Shown piece after piece: positions 7,522 through 9,259 of a stretch of 9,259 bases of DNA. The notes under the pieces were generated by a model. It worked only from the letters and a program-made list of their open reading frames with translations, was not told where the DNA came from and searched no databases. This DNA is from an uncultured Collinsella sp. (GTDB lineage: Bacteria > Actinomycetota > Coriobacteriia > Coriobacteriales > Coriobacteriaceae): assembly GCA_900757465.1 (NCBI GenBank), contig CAAENY010000030.1, positions 1 through 9,259 on the forward strand, written 5' to 3'. The translations under genes and the position numbers were made by a program. Every line of letters starts with the position of its first letter. Within the stretch, counting starts at the first letter, position 1.

Positions 7522-7581
7522 TTGCGGTGAAATAGGGACTGTTGCAGCTAGAGCCGCAAAACAGTCCCTATTTCACCGCAA
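7522..7581. repeat. Perfect 22-bp inverted repeat (REP-like palindrome) between convergent genes
   Basis: Arms at 7522-7543 and 7560-7581 are exact reverse complements around a 16-base spacer. Each arm contains GGTGAAATAGGGACTGT or its complement. It starts 11 bases after the lipid kinase stop and ends 13 bases before the stop of the GGQ gene on the other strand. Transcripts from either side would form a very strong hairpin, so it may act as a two-way terminator, though neither side has a long T-run. Its GGGAC core resembles the palindrome at 8001-8031. Confidence 0.85.
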
Positions 7582-7594
7582 TTTATTGAGAAGA

Positions 7595-7975
7595 TCATTC
7601 GTCGCTGCCCGGCTTGCGACGGTTGGCCTTTTTAATCGCGTTGAAGTGCTTGTCGTTGAGCCTGCGCTGGCGCGATCGTTGTGGCACTTTGGTCTTGACA
7701 CGACGGCGCGGCGGACGGCCACGACGCTCGAGCTCTGCCCTCAGCTTACGCAGACAGCAGCTGCGATTCTGAAACTGACTACGGCTCTCGCGCGCCGTCA
7801 CGACAATCCCCGTGGGCCCATGTTTCATGCGTACCGCCGAGTCCGTCGTGTTCACACCCTGGCCGCCCGGGCCCGTCGCGCGAAACACCTGCACCTCGCA
7901 ATCGCGTGCCAACTCCTCGACCGACATCTCGGCAAAGCGCGCATACTCACGCCATCCCATCTTGTTCTCATCCAT
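7595..7975 (-). CDS. Small GGQ release-factor-like protein (ArfB/C12orf65-like putative peptidyl-tRNA hydrolase)
   Basis: At 126 residues this is only the catalytic GGQ domain of class I release factors plus a basic tail. The motif FRATGPGGQGVNTTDSAVRM (31-50) includes the GGQ (37-39) that hydrolyses peptidyl-tRNA in the ribosome, followed by HGPTGIVVTARESRSQ, as in RF1/RF2 domain 3. The stop-codon-reading domains are absent. The C-terminal 45 residues are rich in Arg and Lys, as in ribosome-rescue proteins that place this tail in the mRNA channel. A rescue role on stalled ribosomes is therefore inferred. GGQ is followed by Gly rather than the usual His. The ATG at 7975 has GGAGG 7 bases upstream; the frame upstream to 8089 runs through a palindrome and is unlikely to be translated. 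It sits downstream of xpt on the same strand. Confidence 0.86.
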   Translation of the reverse strand: MDENKMGWREYARFAEMSVEELARDCEVQVFRATGPGGQGVNTTDSAVRMKHGPTGIVVTARESRSQFQNRSCCLRKLRAELERRGRPPRRRVKTKVPQRSRQRRLNDKHFNAIKKANRRKPGSDE

Positions 7976-7995
7976 ATCAACACCTCCCCTCATAC

Positions 7996-8031
7996 AAAAA
8001 ATGTGACAAAGGGACAGTCCCTTTGTCACAT
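7996..8031 (-). terminator. Palindrome plus T-run: probable xpt terminator and REP-like element
   Basis: Positions 8001-8015 and 8017-8031 are exact reverse complements around a single central base. The core is GGGACAGTCCC, with outer arms reading TGTGACAAA. On the minus strand the hairpin runs directly into six T (8001-7996), so it has the form of an intrinsic terminator, 28 bases past the xpt stop. It also lies about 13 bases upstream of the GGAGG site of the GGQ gene, leaving no room for a separate promoter between them; that gene must be read through this element or start within it. Shared core bases link it to the repeat at 7522-7581. Confidence 0.8.
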
Positions 8032-8058
8032 CGCATACCAATCGCTTGTGTTGCGCGC

Positions 8059-8637
8059 TTAGGCGAACGTAATCTCGCCGTTCTCGCAATCCATCTCGGC
8101 GATACGAGCCAGGCTCTCAACGCGGAAGCCGCGCTCGCGGAGCTTATCGCCGCCGCCCTGGAAGCCCTTCTCAACGGCGATGCCGATGCCGGCAACCTCG
8201 GCGCCCGCAGCCTCGCAAATCTTAATAAGGCCCTCGAGCGCGCAGCCGTTGGCCAGGAAGTCGTCGATAATCAGGACCTTGTCGCCCTCGGACAGGAAGC
8301 GCTTGCCAACAATGACCGGGTACTCCTTCTGCTTGGTAAAGGAGTAGATGGTCGTGGCATACTGCTCGCCGTCGAGGTTGATGGACTGGGCCTTCTTGGC
8401 AAAGACCACCGGCACGCCGCCAAAATGCTGAGCTGCGATGCAGGCCATGCCAATGCCCGAAGCCTCGATCGTCAGGATCTTGTTGATCTCGACGCCCTCG
8501 AACAGACGGGCCCACTCGGCACCCATGTGGTCGAACAGCTCAACGTCGCACTGGTGGTTGAGGAAGGCATCAACCTTAAGGACGTTACCGGCCTTTACGA
8601 TGCCGTCATGGCGAATACGATCCTCAAGCTCCTGCAT
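8059..8637 (-). CDS. xpt: Xanthine phosphoribosyltransferase
   Basis: Salvages xanthine by joining it to PRPP, giving XMP for guanine nucleotide synthesis in the cytoplasm. The 192 residues match the usual Xpt length (about 190). The Xpt-type N-terminal block LKVDAFLNHQCD (20-31) and TIEASGIGMA (56-65) are present, and VLIIDDFLANGCAL (121-134) is the PRPP-binding motif of type I phosphoribosyltransferases. The ATG at 8637 has AAGGGG 7 bases upstream. In many Firmicutes xpt is controlled by a guanine riboswitch; I see none of its conserved core between 8638 and 8796. A palindromic terminator follows. No pbuX-type xanthine permease is adjacent; the upstream MFS gene looks like a drug-efflux-type protein instead. 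Confidence 0.94.
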   Translation of the reverse strand: MQELEDRIRHDGIVKAGNVLKVDAFLNHQCDVELFDHMGAEWARLFEGVEINKILTIEASGIGMACIAAQHFGGVPVVFAKKAQSINLDGEQYATTIYSFTKQKEYPVIVGKRFLSEGDKVLIIDDFLANGCALEGLIKICEAAGAEVAGIGIAVEKGFQGGGDKLRERGFRVESLARIAEMDCENGEITFA

Positions 8638-8796
8638 GGCGCAACCCCTTCTCGCGGCAACGATACCGCGCGATTAATAAACGTTGTTCGATAGTCTACC
8701 ACGGACCGACCCCCGCCCGCCCCACAAGCCACATCGCACCATAAAGCTGCAAGACCAGTAGATAGGCCCGATTCGTGGCAAGCGTGCCACCACACG
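8638..8796 (-). promoter_or_regulatory. Intergenic region upstream of xpt
   Basis: This 159-base gap lies between the MFS stop and the xpt start, both on the minus strand. A possible xpt promoter is the AT-rich stretch TTTATTAAT near 8674-8682, with TAGACT just upstream (minus strand); the match is weak. Near the MFS end, GTGGCA (8775-8780) and TGCCAC (8785-8790) form a short hairpin with a 4-base loop, but no T-run follows on either strand, so a terminator is doubtful. No riboswitch is recognised. Confidence 0.3.
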
Positions 8797-9259
8797 CTAA
8801 TGGCGGACGCGTATCCTCACCAAACGCACCATGGCGAGCACAAAGCCCACAGCGGCCACAGCCATGAGCACGTAGAATACCGAGCGAAAACCAAACAGGA
8901 ACACATCCGGACGACCTGCAACAATACTGGTCACGGCCTCGCCCATCGCCACGCTCATCTGCCCATAGAGGATATGTGATGCCGCCGTAATGCCCACTGC
9001 CATACCCGCATAGCGCGCCAAGCTGCCCAAGCTACCTGCAAAGCCAAGCGCCTCGCGCGGGGCCGAGCCCATGTACAGGGAGTTGTTGGGGCTCTGGAAG
9101 ATCGACGTGCCGCACGACATAAACGCGACGCAGCACACGATCACAGGGATGGAAGAGTGCTCGTCAAGCGTGCTTACCGCATAAAGACCGCATACGTACA
9201 CGCCCAGGCCAACCGCCGTAGGGCCCTCGCAGCCAACACGGTCCGAAACCGTACCCGAA
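8797..9259 (-). CDS. MFS transporter, DHA2 (EmrB/QacA) type, C-terminal part
   Basis: Only the last 154 residues are in the window; the open frame continues past the right edge. The first visible residues, SGTVSDRVG, match the MFS loop motif GxxxDRxG. The stretch IFQSPNNSLYMGSAPREALG followed by FAGSLGSLARYAGMAVGI is typical of 14-helix drug:proton antiporters, in the half after the central loop. About four hydrophobic membrane segments can be made out, ending with a short basic cytoplasmic tail (RLVRIRVRH). Substrate cannot be told from this part. The gap of 159 bases to xpt makes a shared operon uncertain. Confidence 0.85.
   Translation of the reverse strand, partial: SGTVSDRVGCEGPTAVGLGVYVCGLYAVSTLDEHSSIPVIVCCVAFMSCGTSIFQSPNNSLYMGSAPREALGFAGSLGSLARYAGMAVGITAASHILYGQMSVAMGEAVTSIVAGRPDVFLFGFRSVFYVLMAVAAVGFVLAMVRLVRIRVRH

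Noticed and set aside
7522..8031. The two palindromes as a CRISPR array or as the ends of a composite transposon
   Set aside because: There are only two, they are not identical, no spacers or cas genes are present, and the enclosed gene is a GGQ protein, not a transposase.
7906..8694. Plus-strand open frame of 262 codons opposite xpt
   Set aside because: It is antisense to an intact xpt and runs through the palindrome at 8001-8031.
8775..8790. Hairpin after the MFS gene as an intrinsic terminator
   Set aside because: The stem is only 6 bp and no T-run follows on either strand.
8638..8796. Guanine (purine) riboswitch expected upstream of xpt
   Set aside because: I looked for the conserved three-way junction core on the minus strand and did not find it; a covariance-model search would settle this.

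Overview
The window looks like chromosomal DNA from a GC-rich Gram-positive actinobacterium. A gut member of the Coriobacteriia (Collinsella-like) is my best guess, from codon use, the Tat-type lipoprotein, strong AGGAGG-type ribosome sites and GGGACWGTCCC palindromes. That placement is recognition by eye, not a computed classification. Both ends cut through genes.

Left part (1-4828, all minus strand): a molybdenum block. Read in transcription order it is moeA (molybdenum insertase), mog (molybdopterin adenylyltransferase), a clear intrinsic terminator, an AT-rich promoter region with an imperfect inverted repeat, then modA (molybdate-binding lipoprotein), modB (permease) and modC (ATPase, running off the left edge). 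Together these import molybdate and load it into molybdopterin. The oddest gene is modB. A secretion-type signal and about 190 extracytoplasmic residues of unrecognised type precede the normal permease, and a charged tail of about 60 residues follows it.

Middle (4829-7510, plus strand): divergently transcribed from moeA, a CLC-family antiporter whose motifs (GNN instead of GSGIP, GREG, GGEVTP) match the fluoride/proton (CLC-F) branch. It is followed by a diacylglycerol-kinase-type lipid kinase. I see no fluoride riboswitch in front of the CLC gene.

Right part (7511-9259, minus strand): a small GGQ release-factor-like protein, xanthine phosphoribosyltransferase (xpt) and the C-terminal end of an MFS (DHA2-type) transporter. 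Two related palindromes sharing a GGGAC/GTCCC core bracket the GGQ gene. One (7522-7581) sits between convergent genes. The other (8001-8031) is followed by a T-run and so doubles as the xpt terminator, immediately ahead of the GGQ gene's ribosome site.

Most of the window is ordinary housekeeping and cofactor metabolism. The items worth following up are the ModB ectodomain, the palindrome family and the possible operator in front of modA.
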